The position numbers and the translations under genes were made by a program. This document shows, piece by piece, positions 47,335 through 58,556 of a stretch of DNA of 64,000 bases. The DNA comes from Nageia nagi (lineage: Eukaryota; Pinophyta), in contig JBITNC010000001.1 of the NCBI GenBank assembly GCA_050084985.1, positions 64,480,001 through 64,544,000 on the forward strand. The letters are read 5' to 3'. Positions within the stretch are counted from its first letter, which is position 1. Each line of letters begins with the position of its first letter. The notes under the pieces are model-generated. The model did not search any database. It was not told the origin of the DNA and worked only from the letters and a program-made list of their open reading frames with translations.

Positions 47335-48601
47335 TGTATATCAATCCATAACCGTTACTCCAAGGTTCTTCTGAAAGTATGATCACTTCTGGAGGTGACG
47401 TAGGCTAAGGATAATCATAATGGGTTTTAAGAACCATTTCTGAAAGTAATTACATTATGATGAAAGAAGAAAAGCCTTATGAAGTTAATGTTGAGTAACC
47501 CGAAGCCCGAAAGAGATGACGTTAGTGATTTCAGACCTTAACCCAAAACTAGATCCTGGAAGAGATGAGGTCAGCAAAAGGGTTATCGAAAATCCATAAT
47601 CAGTAAAGTGAAGCGTTTCGGAAGTATGAAGATGACATCATGGGGAAACAATGTTCACATTCTTGAATGAAACTGGATCCCAAAAGCGATGAGGTCAGCA
47701 AAAGGGTTATCGAATAGCTGGAGCCAGTAAAGTGAAGTGTTCCAAAAATATGAAGATGATGTCATGGGGAAAATAATGATCACATTCTTGAATGAAATCG
47801 GATCCCGGAAGCAATGAGGTCAGCAAGGAGTGATTGAATAGCCGGAGCCAGTAAGTAGAATATCCCGAAAGAGATAAGGTCAGCAAGAGGTGAGATCATA
47901 ATTATCAAGAAGCCGTATCATCTACAATCTACCCAATTTTTGTAATATTCTGCCAAGTGGCGTATATAGGTTGTATCAGTTAAAAGAAGGCTAGAATCTT
48001 GAAGCCATTTTTGTAAATGTTTCTGTTCTACAATTCTTGTAACTGTTGTTATTTCAGTATAAGTAAGGAATAAACAAAGGGAAAAGGGGTAAGAAGCCCT
48101 AGTATTGCTCCTTACATTTGTTCTCTAAGACCTATAGTTTTTTATCAGTAATATGATACCATCTTGACCTTTCTTGTCTAGCACTCGTAATTGTTATTCT
48201 TAATTTGGTTACATTGTGGCAGCTTGGCGTGTTTCTTGAATGATAATTACGAGCTGTTAGTATAATTGTGTCTGCATACATGGTAGAGTAAAGTTGGAAA
48301 ACTATTAGAGAGTGAGAGCTTGTACTGTAGCTGCTACACTAGATTCAGACCAAGGTTTTACACCCTGTGAAAGCCCGCGCTGAACTAGTGATTCACCTTT
48401 GCTTTCTCCTTTATTACCCTACCCCTTTTTGCTTAAATTCCTCGCACTCTACTCCTTTTATTTTCTTTCCTGTTACTTCTCCTACACCCAATGTATATGG
48501 AACCGGCCTTCTCCGGAGATCAGACTGTCACCATAGTCTATTCTTGATTTACTTTGGTTAAGATTATTCATGGCGCATATATTACACAATCCTAATCAAC
48601 A
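47335..48601 (+). repeat. Tat-lineage gypsy LTR
   Basis: TGTATATCAATCC to CTAATCAACA, 1267 bases. It is bounded on the left by the 3' end of Tat internal sequence and on the right by a primer-site-like sequence and gag, so like the copia LTR it stands between two elements. It carries 125-base tandem repeats at 47551-47890 and a possible TATA region near 47962 (GTATATAGG). Confidence 0.8.
47551..47890 (+). repeat. 125-bp tandem repeats within the Tat LTR
   Basis: Units begin at 47551, 47675 and 47800 with (A/G)GATCC and the phrase GATGAGGTCAGCAA, separated by 124 and 125 bases; a partial, shorter unit with GATAAGGTCAGCAAG follows near 47870. Shared phrases include AGTAAAGTGAAG, GAAGATGA and CACATTCTTGAATGAAA. 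Confidence 0.85.
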
Positions 48602-48609
48602 GTATATCT

Positions 48610-48632
48610 TTTTGGCACACCCGATGGGACCC
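48610..48632 (+). promoter_or_regulatory. Primer-binding-site-like sequence of the Tat element
   Basis: TTTTTGGCACACCCGATGGG lies eight bases after the LTR end. Its TTTGGC...GGG form resembles gypsy primer sites of the TTTGGCGACNNNGTGGGG type, but the tRNA partner is not clear. Confidence 0.45.
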
Positions 48633-48749
48633 GAAAAAACTTATTGGTGACTCTGCTGAAGCACTATCTATGGTATGTATTAAAGCAGATTGTTTGTAAA
48701 TATCATATGTGCTTTTGAACCTTTTATTTTCTTTTGCAACCTAGAGTTT

Positions 48750-50113
48750 ATGTGGACTAGATCTAAAACTAGAGCAGTAAAAGAAGCATCGAATTTTAGA
48801 ATGTTAGATGCTCCTAAGAGAAAGACCCTGATCAAGTCCAAGTCTCTAAATAGTATCAGCACCCTAAAATCCTTTACCAAGCCAGAACCATCCAATCTTC
48901 ACACTAGAAATACTTATCCTAGAATGGCTAATCCAGCTCAGAATATTTATTCGGAATGGGACAATGGGGTACCAATAGGTTTGGCCATGTTGCATGACAT
49001 CCCAGCTAATATTTTCAAAACCCTTCCAGAGTTTGAAGCAACTTCAGAGAAAATGGCTTATGAGCATTGTGTTGATGTAGCTGGCCTAGCTAAGATTCAT
49101 AATATTCAACATGAAGATGTCATGGTGAGATTACTGGCTCAGTCTTTCAAAGGAAAGGTCTTGGATTGGTACAGGGGCCTTCCTAATGGATCTATAACCA
49201 CTTGGGCTCAACTGGCAGAGCCCTTTATCTTGGAATTTAATGAATTAGGAGATCCTTTTTCTCTGTTAACACAGTTCACTTCAATCAAAAGATATGAGTA
49301 AGAAAATATCCCTGATTTCAACATTAGATTCTAAAAAACTTGGATGAGAGTCCTAATGTCAGTTAGGCCTCAGTAATTTCAAGCCTTAATGTATTACCTG
49401 AGAGCCTTTCCTTCGGATCTCTCTCTACAAATCCAAAATTTTAGAGTAAATACTTTCCTAGAGGTCTATAGATAAGCAGTATATGCTGAATCCTATCTTA
49501 TTGCAGTTGGAAAATTGCCAAGTCGCATGCCAATGCCTTATTTTCCAGTAACCACCCAACAATAAATTTTGAGACCTCGAGTAATTAGTTTGGCTCCACC
49601 TCTGGCCAGTATTCCCGCCCCTGTTCAACAGTGGCCATCAACCTTGCCAGTCCCTAGAGCTCCCTTGGCCTTACCAGCCCCTCATTAGCCTAATATGAAT
49701 CAAGGGGTAGCTTCATCGACAGAGATCCAGGAACTCTAAAATTTGTGTAGGAATATGGCAAATCAGATTACCATTCTAAGCAGGCAAAGTAATGTGAGAA
49801 GATATCCTTATCTACTATAGAAAAGGTTTAGCATGTGTTGAATGAGGATGTAAGCCAAGCTTCCTCTTCCGGGTCAGCCATTGGTTTGTGTTTGGCCTGC
49901 AATGATGCTCATGAGCAAACAACATGTCCTGTTTATCAGTACCAAGAGTATTTATCAAGAAGTGGGGGTATTCCTCCACCTGGTATAGCTGATGACAGGA
50001 ATGAAGATGTGAACTTGATGAATTTTGCACCAACGGATATAGGAGTTTTTGCTGTAGAAATAAGATCAGGAAAAAAAACCCCTAGTCTCTGGTATTTTGG
50101 AAAGAAAGGTTGA
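48750..50113 (+). pseudogene. Tat gag remnant
   Basis: ATG 48750 opens a basic N-terminus (TRSKTRAVKEASNFRML) and a gag core with FKGKVLDWYRGLP and TTWAQLAEPFILEF (open to 49301). Stops follow at about 49299, 49333, 49375, 49470, 49563 and 49688, nearly all CAA or CAG changed to TAA or TAG. A Pro-rich linker leads to a frameshift near 49820, and a zinc-knuckle-like CLACNDAHEQTTC follows at about 49898 in the frame 49835-50113. The end overlaps the next frame by 17 bases. Confidence 0.75.
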
Positions 50114-51032
50114 ATTCCAAAAGAGTTTCGGTTCAGTGATTCCTAAAAAGCAAGATGCAATTTTTGGTTCTAAGGAAAAGACCCCAAAAAAGGAAACAGT
50201 TTCCCAAAAATTCCTATTTCTGGAAACCAAACCGATGCCTAAAGCCAGTGATCAAAATCTTCGGAAGCTAAGGTTCCCTTCACTCACCAAGCATCAGAGA
50301 AAAGATGATACTCTACAGCTTCAAGAGAGATTTATCGACAGATTTAGAAATAAAATTGGTGAACCTCTGGCTATCCCAGAGTTTAACATTATGGCGGAGC
50401 TAAAGAGAACTCCCACGAGAGTGTCCTTATTTGAAGCTTTAAAAATTCTTGGGCAAATTGATTTACTGAAAACATCTCTTATAGCATTGAATGAAGGAAT
50501 GGAAAGAGTGTTTAATCTTTTTGAGACATTGAAATATCCAGGGATGGGAAAGAACACACCTCTAGCTTTTTATATGATTCTAGAAATTGAGGGATATGTA
50601 CTTCATAATTGTTTGGTTGATTCTGGGGCAGCTACTACTGTGATGCCTAAAGCAATGTGTGATGTGATGGGGTTGCCTTTGACAAGAACATCCACTGGAG
50701 TACTACAACTGGATTCCACACCTATCAAAATAGTAGGAGTGATCAAAGATATAGTCCTAAAAATACATAAGTGTTCCTCTGTAATTATTATTCAAGAAAT
50801 TGTAGTTGTTGAGCTGCCCCCTTTGTTCGGGCTATGTCTATCTAGAGAATTTATAGCTAAAATAGGGGGTTATCTAGCAATGGACTACACCCATTATTTG
50901 ATCCCTTGTGAAAATAAGAGGGTAAGACTGAATAATGAGGAAATTTTTGAGTTTCATGTGGAGAAAAAGGAGGAGGTTTGTGCCATCTTTGGTGAATTAG
51001 AAGAATCAGATGAAGTGCTGGAAGAACTATAA
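50097..51032 (+). pseudogene. Tat protease frame
   Basis: The longest open frame in the window at 311 codons. A basic, low-complexity N-terminus is followed by FIDRFRNKIGEPLAIPEFN, and the retropepsin motif VDSGAATTVMP with its catalytic Asp at 50619-50621. The flap-like region and the terminal FGLCLSREFIAKIGG match Tat-type proteases. It ends at TAA 51030-51032 before the RNase H. The open part looks undamaged, although the start is probably created by the upstream frameshift. Confidence 0.72.
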
Positions 51033-51050
51033 ACTGAAGACCCTTGTAGT

Positions 51051-51640
51051 ATGAGTATGCTCAACACTATCTACAACCTGGAGTTTGGAAATTATTGTTT
51101 AATAGAACCAGAATCATTCATTCAGGAACTCATAAGGGAGGATTTTCGAAGAAATGAAATGTGGGAGATGTCTTTTGATGGGGCAAGATCCAAAAATGGA
51201 TCCGAAGCTAGGATTATCCTGACCAATCCGACTGGTAAGGTACATAGATTTTCTTTCAGACTCACCTGGTTATGTTCCAATAATGTAGCAGAATATGAAG
51301 CTCTTTGTCTTAGACTAGAACAGGCCATCAAAATGAAAATTTAGTGTTTAAGGATCAAAGGAGATTTAGAGTTGGTCGTGAAATAGGTGATAGGTAAATG
51401 TTCAGTCAAGTATCATTATTTGAAATCTTACAGGAATCGGGTGTGGGATCTATTTGAGCATTTTGAAGCATTACATATTCAATTTGTTCCAAGGAAATTC
51501 AACCAAGAAGCTGACACCTTAGCACAAATGGGAGCCAGTTTTGATCCTACCAATGACTGGTTTCAGAGAAAGGGTGTTCAACTCATTTTCAGGCCATCAG
51601 TTCTGCATAATGATTCCTTTTGGTAGGTTTTTCAGGATGA
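51051..51640 (+). pseudogene. Tat archaeal-type RNase H between protease and RT
   Basis: This domain degrades the RNA strand of RNA-DNA hybrids. The four catalytic acids are visible: Asp in MSFDGARSKNG (about 51176), Glu in NNVAEYEAL (about 51288), Asp in KGDLELV (about 51363) and Asp in NQEADTLAQM (about 51512). The NNxAEYEAL and PRxxNxxAD motifs identify the archaeal-type family rather than the gypsy type. Stops at 51342 and about 51385 are CAG to TAG type. The linker with RPSVLHND ends at TAG near 51624. Confidence 0.83.
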
Positions 51641-52740
51641 GGCTCAAATTAACCAATTTTTATTACAACAAGTTGTATGTCATGCAGTAGAAGAAGAGGA
51701 CTCTGAAGTTTTTCGAGAGCAAGACATAATTTAGTTGAACAATAATAAAATCCCTAAGGATTTGATTCCATTCAAAGGATTGTTTGACAGGAGTGACCAA
51801 GCAAAGAGAAGAGGTATGGATATAAACCCAGATAACTATAAAGAACATGAAGTTTTTCTGGGTAAGTCATTAAAAATTGGTATATCTAATACTCCAGAAT
51901 AGATTCAGGAAATTGTACAATTATGCAGAACATATGTTGATGTTATTGCTTGGTCTTATGATGATTTAAAGGTTTTTGATAAATTAGTGATACAACATAC
52001 AATCAAGTTGATATATGATGCCAAACCAGTCAGACAAAAACAAAGACCAGTTAACCCTAAGATTGAAGTTGCCATGAAGCAGGAGGTTCTGAAATTGTAC
52101 AAGGCTGGGATAATTTATCCCATCAAGCATTCCACTTGGGTAGCTAATTTGGTGCCTATCCGAAAGAAAAATGGCGAGATAAGGTTGTGTGTGGATTTTC
52201 GAGGCTTAAATAGGGTATCTTTGAAAGATCACTATCCCTTACCACCAATAGAACAGATACTAAATACTATAGCCAGTGTTGAAAAGTTCTCTTTGATAGA
52301 TGGTTTCTCTAGGTACAATTAGATTTGGTTCCAAAATGAAGATCAGTTTAAAACAGCTTTTACAACTAAATGGGGCACATTTGCTTTTCAGAGAATGCCT
52401 TTTGGACTATCCAATGCAGGGGCTACCTTTCAGAGAGCTATGGATTATGCGTTTGGAGAGCTGGTAATAAGAGTCTCTTGGTATACCTTGATGATATTAC
52501 TATTTTCTCTCATGATAGAAACATGCATGTTCAACATCTAGAGCAAGCCTTCATCAAATGCAAGAGGTATGGTATATCCCTAAATCCTAAGAAGTCTATC
52601 TTCGCAGTAGATGAGGGTAAATTATTGGGCCATGTCATTTCAAAAGAGGGGTGGGCTATTGATCCGGATAGAGTTAAAGCTATAAATGACTTGTCTCTCC
52701 CATCTAATAAGAAGTCTCTGATGTCTTTTCTAGGTTAGAT
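51641..52740 (+). pseudogene. Tat reverse transcriptase remnant
   Basis: After a linker (CRTYVDVIAWSYDDLK) the RT reads [79 protein letters not shown], then a frameshift near 52460 to the catalytic VYLDDITIF at 52481-52507 (YLDD intact), and GISLNPKKS with LLGHVISKEG. Stops: about 51721, 51900, 52319 and 52736. All main RT blocks can be found. Confidence 0.85.
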
Positions 52741-53250
52741 TAACTTTGTCAGAAGATTTATTCAGGATTTCTCAAACATTATCAAACCCATCACCCGGAT
52801 GCTAAAAAAAGATACTCCTTTTGTATGGACTGAGGAAGGTAAAGAAGCTTTTCAAAAAATCAAGGTAGCGATTACAAAAGCTCTTGTACTGAGAAATCTA
52901 GATTTTAGCAAAGAATTTATTCTATACGCATATAGTTCAGATACTAGTGTTGTAGCCATTTTAACCTAGAAGTACGAAAGGAATGAAGAATACCCAGTTG
53001 CATTTTTTAGCCAGACTATGAACAATTGTGAGGAAAAATACACTTTCATTGAAAAATAGGTCTTAGCTATTGTGAAAGCACTTAGTAAGTTAAAACATTA
53101 CATTGCTCAGAGTAGGATTTTAATTCTAACCATACACCTAGATGTAAGGTCTTATGTTATGTAGGGAGAATTGGGAGAAGGAAGACCCAGGTGGATCTCA
53201 AAAATTCTTAAATACGATGTGAAAATTCGGCCCACCAAGCTCATAAAAGG
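52741..53250 (+). pseudogene. Tat degenerate gypsy-type RNase H (connection-like)
   Basis: It follows RT directly: FVRRFIQDFSNIIKPITRML and WTEEGKEAFQKIK, then KEFILYAYSSDTSVVAIL, where gypsy RNase H would have YTDASD. The catalytic Asp position is Tyr/Ala. This loss is typical of Tat elements that carry the second RNase H and is not necessarily damage in this copy. FFSQTMNN, KQVLAIVKALSKLKHYI and GEGRPRWISKILKYDV complete the block. Three or more TAG stops are present. Confidence 0.75.
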
Positions 53251-54590
53251 AAGAGTACTTTGTGAGCAACTTGCAAAACCTACGATACTGGAAAAGGGGA
53301 TGGTATGCTTTGTTGAACAAGAAATCCTAGAATCTGTATCCGAAGACATAACAAAGGATTGGATGGAGCAGCTAAACGAATATTTTGAGATTGGGAAATT
53401 ACCAGGAAACATGAATGCATCCCAAAGAAGGCGATTCAAGATACATGCCCAGAATTACACGGAGATAGATCAGATACTTTATAGAAGAAATCATGATGGC
53501 ATTTTGTTAAGATGTGTACCAGTGACAAAGTCAGCTAAGCTCATTTAAGAGTTTCATTTCGGAGGGTCTAGAGGTCATTACTTCGGATACACTACAGTGG
53601 GCAAGATTATTCAGGCGGGATATTACTGGCCTACTATGTTCAAATATGCTTTCGCAAAGGCACAAAAATTGTGAAAAGTGTCAAAGGTATGTAGGAAGAA
53701 AGAGAAATGCAGCATTACCATTGGAACCAATCCAAGTAGAAGAACCCTTCCAATAGTGGGGGCTGGATTTTATCGGAGTCATCAATCCAAACTCCTTTTC
53801 CGAACATAAATTCATCCTTACTACTACAGACCTTTTCACCAGGTGGGCGAAAGCAGAGGTCATAAAAGAGGCAAATCAGAAGACTATTCTAAGATTTGTA
53901 GAAAAGTTAATTACCAGGTATGGTTTTCCCCAAACAATAATTTTGGATAATGGCTTAGCGTTCGTAGGAGCTGAAGTTACTAATTTTGCTATGAGATTAG
54001 GTATCTATTGGAAAACCTCCTCAAACCAAGAATTTGATTCGGATCCTCAAAAGAACAGTGGAAGATAACCCCCAGACTTGGCACGAAAAGCTCAATTGGG
54101 CATTGTGGGTAGATAGGATCACAGTAAAATCAGCCATTAAAACCAGCCCATATATGTTGGTATACGGTAAAAGGGCAGTATTACCAAGCCATTTCGAGCT
54201 TTTAGTTTTAAAAGTTTTATAGGAATATGGTGAGGATTTTGAATCTCTCAAGGTTTAGATGAATGAACTGTTGCATTTAGAAGAGCTCCGGAATCGATCA
54301 TATCAAGACCTCTAGAGAAGAAATGAAATAGTAAAAAGATGGTTTAACGGTTAAAAATCAACTCTGAATACTTTCAGAGAAGGAGATTTAGTGTTGAAAT
54401 GGGATGAAGATAGAGCTAAACCTAGGAAACACAAAAAATTCAAATCCATGTGGTCTAGACCCTATTTAGTAGCTAAATGCATTGGGAAAAATGCCTTTGA
54501 GCTGGTAAAATTAAATGGGTGCAAACTACCAATTTCAGTTAATGGACAGCACCTGAAGTGATATAAGATCGCAAGCACGGGACAGTGACC
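53251..54590 (+). pseudogene. Tat integrase remnant, catalytic Glu region deleted
   Basis: The linker (ITKDWMEQLNEYFEIGK, open 53171-53548) leads to a zinc-binding region with FHFGGSRGHYFGYTTVGKI, a frameshift, and CEKCQRYVGRKRN near 53670. The core shows Asp in WGLDFIGVI and Asp in ILDNGLAFVG. The segment that should carry Glu is missing: TSSNQ runs straight into NLIRILKRTVEDNPQTWHE with a one-base shift near 54030. The C-terminal barrel-like end reads GDLVLKWDED, KFKSMWSRPYLVAK and LPISVNGQHLK, finishing near 54588. Confidence 0.8.
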
Positions 54591-55231
54591 TTTTGAAAGA
54601 TATAATTTTGTACACATATTGTAAATAGTGTGCCATTTGCATTTATTTCAAGTTGTTGTTGTAGTTGTCAGCTATTTATTAGCAGCTTAGTGTTAATGGT
54701 AGTTGTACTTGTGCGTTGATAGAATTGAAGTTTCCAAAAGGGATATAGAAAATCAAATCTCGGAGTTCCTAAAAAGAGCGTATAATATCAAATCAGTTAT
54801 TAATGATACTATCCATTAGGTTATTTCATGCATCTAGAGAGATTGCACATCAATCAATGAAATGAGCTATAAAAGGACCAAGAGCACTACTCACCGAAAA
54901 TACCTAAATTCTAGAATTCATAGAAGGCATTTGGTTACAAATTTGCAAAGCTAGTATCTACTGCACATTGCCAGGAGCTATGGAATATAGCAGAACCTAA
55001 GAAAAGTAAAGTGCCGGTTAAGGGTGACAAAAGTGAGACAAGAAGAGTTGAGAAGCATAGCATAAGTAAACAGAAATGAGCTCAGGATCATCGATGAAGA
55101 TAGCAAGGAAAATAATGGATTCCATGGAATTATTGTGGGACACTGAAATTATAGCTTGAAATAAGAACCCCAAGGGCACCACTGAAGGTAAGTGCCCAAA
55201 CCTCAATTTTAATCACATAGCACATTCATCA
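54591..55231. other. Spacer between Tat integrase and the extra ORF
   Basis: About 640 bases without a convincing frame. Such a spacer between pol and an extra ORF is usual in Tat and Athila elements. The sequence just before 55232 (FNHIAHSS in frame) may be the coding start of the extra ORF if an upstream start is used. Confidence 0.45.
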
Positions 55232-58200
55232 ATGGGGTCGGGTCTCATGTACTTCATTCCCCATAGATGCTTTCTTGCTCCTAAGTTGATAGAGGTTATA
55301 AGGGGGGCATTTGATCCTGCAACTAGAATTGTCAGAGACTTGCAAGGAAAAACTATCCTAAATTTGGATTCTATTTTGATAGTGAAGGCTTTTAATCCAC
55401 CCTCCCCTATGCGTTCCCTTATGCACATTGATTGGTATATGACACCTAGTTCAAATCTAAGAGCAAGTATCATGGCGTGGCTAAATAAAAATGCAGCTGG
55501 GACCATAAAGTTTATAGAGTTCCCCAGTTCTAAGCTCCTACTCTCTAATTTTTCTGCACATCTGCAATTATTATTATCCATGTTAGCCATAGCAGTAGGC
55601 AAAGAGACAGATAGGTATGTCTCACCATCAAAATTGGCTATCGCATACCAGATTTCTCATCCAATTTCTCCTACAATGTATGACTGGGCTATTGCCCTTT
55701 CAGATGGAATGTCTGAATAGTTAGAAAAGATTAGTGAGGGATCTCATTTTGCATATGTGTCACACATTATTTGGATGATGATTCATAAAAATGCCAGTGT
55801 TTTCAAGAATTTAACCTTGGTTCAAGCTAATGAAAGTGGGTCTCAGAAGCCAGTGGACAAATGGAATGAGGAGGTGAGGTCCTCAGTAGATTATTACTTC
55901 TTTGTAGAAAACTTTTTGGTTCCTGTAATGAGTTTATTTACCCCCATAGTTCCAAGATTATCAACAGCTTCCAAACTTTACCTTCGAATGCCCCATGGAG
56001 AGACTGAGGATTGGTTCTTCACAGAGGAGGGGACTTTCATCAGGCTTTATGGGTTTTTTGGGGTGCCTTTCTTACTACCGATCCATGTAATGGATTGGAT
56101 TTTCAGTATGGAATATGCCAGATAAATGGATTATATAGATTCTAAATATGGAGCTGCAGCAAAAAAGAGGATAGTTTATGCCCTTCCTCATAGAGTGTAC
56201 GACTTGGTGCTTCAAAGCAAGGGAGCAAGTGACCAATTAAAAAGTAAATTGTTGAAGTTAAAATTGAAAAAACTTAGTCAATATTTGCTATATGATCTTG
56301 AGGATATCTTTGGCAAGAGGTTGAGGAGCCAGCCTAATCCCCTGGGTTTTAGAGCTGAATCTAGGCCGAAGCTGCTTAGTTGGCAAAACCTAAAACATGA
56401 AGGTAAGGTAATGCCCACTACTTTGATTACTAAGGATTTATTACTGCCATGGTTAGGTTTTTATATAAAGAAAGTAGATTTTGACCCAAAAATAGATTCC
56501 ATCTCAAAAAGTCTCTGAAAAACTTAAGAGATCAGGGTTGGAGTGAGGCAAAAATAGCTGCCTTCACCCAGTACTAGATTGAATCTAGAAATCGAAATAC
56601 CCCTTTAGATTCTGATTTAGATGATAAATTTGAAGAGATGTGAAGAATGGAACATCCCATAGACATCCCTATAGATGAATGTTTGGATGATAGTGATGAG
56701 GAGAGAGAGCAGGGATGTGTAGGGTCCCAAGCATCAGCTCAGGAGGAGCAACCCGAGGAAGAAACCAGGGAGGTTTCCATAAAAATAGCGGCTAGGAGGC
56801 TTGGGAGAGTGTATACCTTTAAAAGAAAGGTCCAAAAAGAGAAGGCACCACTCCCACCATCACCAAAGAGAAGAAGGAAGAGCCCTACTCCATCAGGTAC
56901 GCTCTTTACTCCCTCTTCCCCTATTTCTCTTACTCTTTCTCTGTCTATTTCTATCATGCCCATTTCCAATCCAATTTCATTTTCGTATATTTCAGTAACC
57001 ATTCCAGCTTCACCCATTCAATCTTTCATAACACCAATGCCACCTATCTAATGGCAAAGTTCCCTTCCCCTTACATCCAGCCCACAAATCCCCCCCATCA
57101 TTAGCGTCACTACAATACCATCATCCCCTCCACCATCTCTGCCTCCATCATCCTCTCCTTCATCCACTCCAGCACTTTCTATTGCAAATCCATCTGGTAG
57201 TAGTGTCCCTAGGCCCATTCAAGCTAGCCCCATGACACCAGCATAGTAGATCGTGGCCTCCCCCTCTTAGGAGTTGAGCATCGGATCTCCATTTATCATG
57301 ATATCAAGATAATAAGTATCTATGGATAGCATTATGCAGCAGTACCAACAGATGAAACAGGGATGAGATGCATGGATGCAGAAGCAAGTCAAGAAGCTTC
57401 CAGTCCCAGATAATCTGGTAAGGCTCTGGACTTCAATGGATCCAAAGCATAAGGTGTTTGAAATGGCAATTACCCAAGATCCACAAGAGGGGTAAAGTGA
57501 TCTATCTATTATGAACACTCGGGTAAAAATCAACACACAAAGCATATCTCGGAATGACAAAAATGAGCTCTTGCAAACTACAGTAGACCTTAACATATCA
57601 GAGCTAACGAGGTTGGAGGTCAAGTACAATAAGTTGCAAAAGGCCCATGAAGCTATGAAGAAGTAATTAGATGCTTAGAAGGTAAAATTGAGAGCTGTAG
57701 AAAATAATATATCAATTTTTAAGACTAGTTTAGCGGTGGCTCCTACAGCAGACATTTTGAGCCAGAAAGATGCCATCATCTCTTAGAGAGATGTTGAGAT
57801 AGCTACCAGAGTAGCAGAGATTAGCAGTTTGAATGCTAATATAGTGCAACTCCTGAATGTGAATAAGGTAGACAAATCCTTTTTGTTAAATATGAAGAAA
57901 ATATTTTGGGAGCTAAGGGTGCAAGAAATCAAAGATTTGATTCATCTGAGAGACCATATAGAATCATGCTTATCAGAGCTCAAAAGGCTCGAGGTTGAGG
58001 TCACCAGATGTGAAAAAAATTTGAATCCAATTTTAGAACAGGCCAAGCAAGCAAACAAGAGGCTAAATGGCCTCTCTAATGAAAAGCTACAGTCTTATAA
58101 TATTGGTGATCGAGTGGAGCTCATGTCGGTAATTGATTACCCAGTGAGGGGAAATGGGTTTGTCAAGAGATCAAGGGTAATGTCCTGCATCGAACACAAG

Positions 58201-58556
58201 AAATGGAAAACTTGAAGTCAGAGATTTAGGGATTAAATGCATCTAAAATCCCAGAGTTATGGAGAAGTGACAGCTTGCTTATCTCTGAAGTTGAGTTTTT
58301 GAGTGGTCTACAAAGCAGGATTCAAAGCATTGATGATATTGATATGCTCTTGGTTTCATTTGACGAAACCAATTTGATAAAATTCTTTGATTCTTTGGCG
58401 AATGATGGCTTTCACATTTAGAAATTGTTGAGAAAATATGCTCATGTGTCTTATGAAATTTTGAACAATACAGCTTTAGCTCATGCAAGGCTAAAGGAAT
58501 TTTTCGGGATCCCCGCAGACTGGAGTAAGGTTCAGCAACTCCTGAATATATAGAAC
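55232..58556 (+). pseudogene. Long extra ORF downstream of Tat pol, interrupted
   Basis: Role unknown. Originally about 1,100 codons; the true end is LLNIQN-stop in the left copy. Part 1 (55232-56518) is globular: IPHRCFLAPKLIEVIRGAFD, SHPISPTMYDWAIALSDGM, EDWFFTEEGTFIRLYGFFGV; three open pieces are separated by single stops at 55718, 56123 and 56516. Part 2 (56647-57250) is acidic, then basic (PSPKRRRKSPTPS), then a long Pro/Ser/Thr-rich tract. Part 3 (57300-58556) is a heptad-rich coiled coil. A G-run deletion near 58150 and several TAGs break it. No signal peptide or retroviral Env feature was seen. Confidence 0.7.

Noticed and set aside
47319-47336. Minus-strand primer site (TTTTGGCGACATCTG) marking a second, opposite LTR
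   Set aside because: The sequence lies exactly between the extra-ORF 3' UTR and the plus-strand LTR start, which explains it without a second element; the resemblance is noted.
51051-51640. RNase H placed before RT as a novel domain order
   Set aside because: The same protease, archaeal-type RNase H, RT order is known in plant Tat elements, so it is lineage-typical.
55232-58556. Retroviral Env-like protein
   Set aside because: No signal peptide, fusion peptide or membrane anchor seen; it is Pro-rich and coiled-coil instead.
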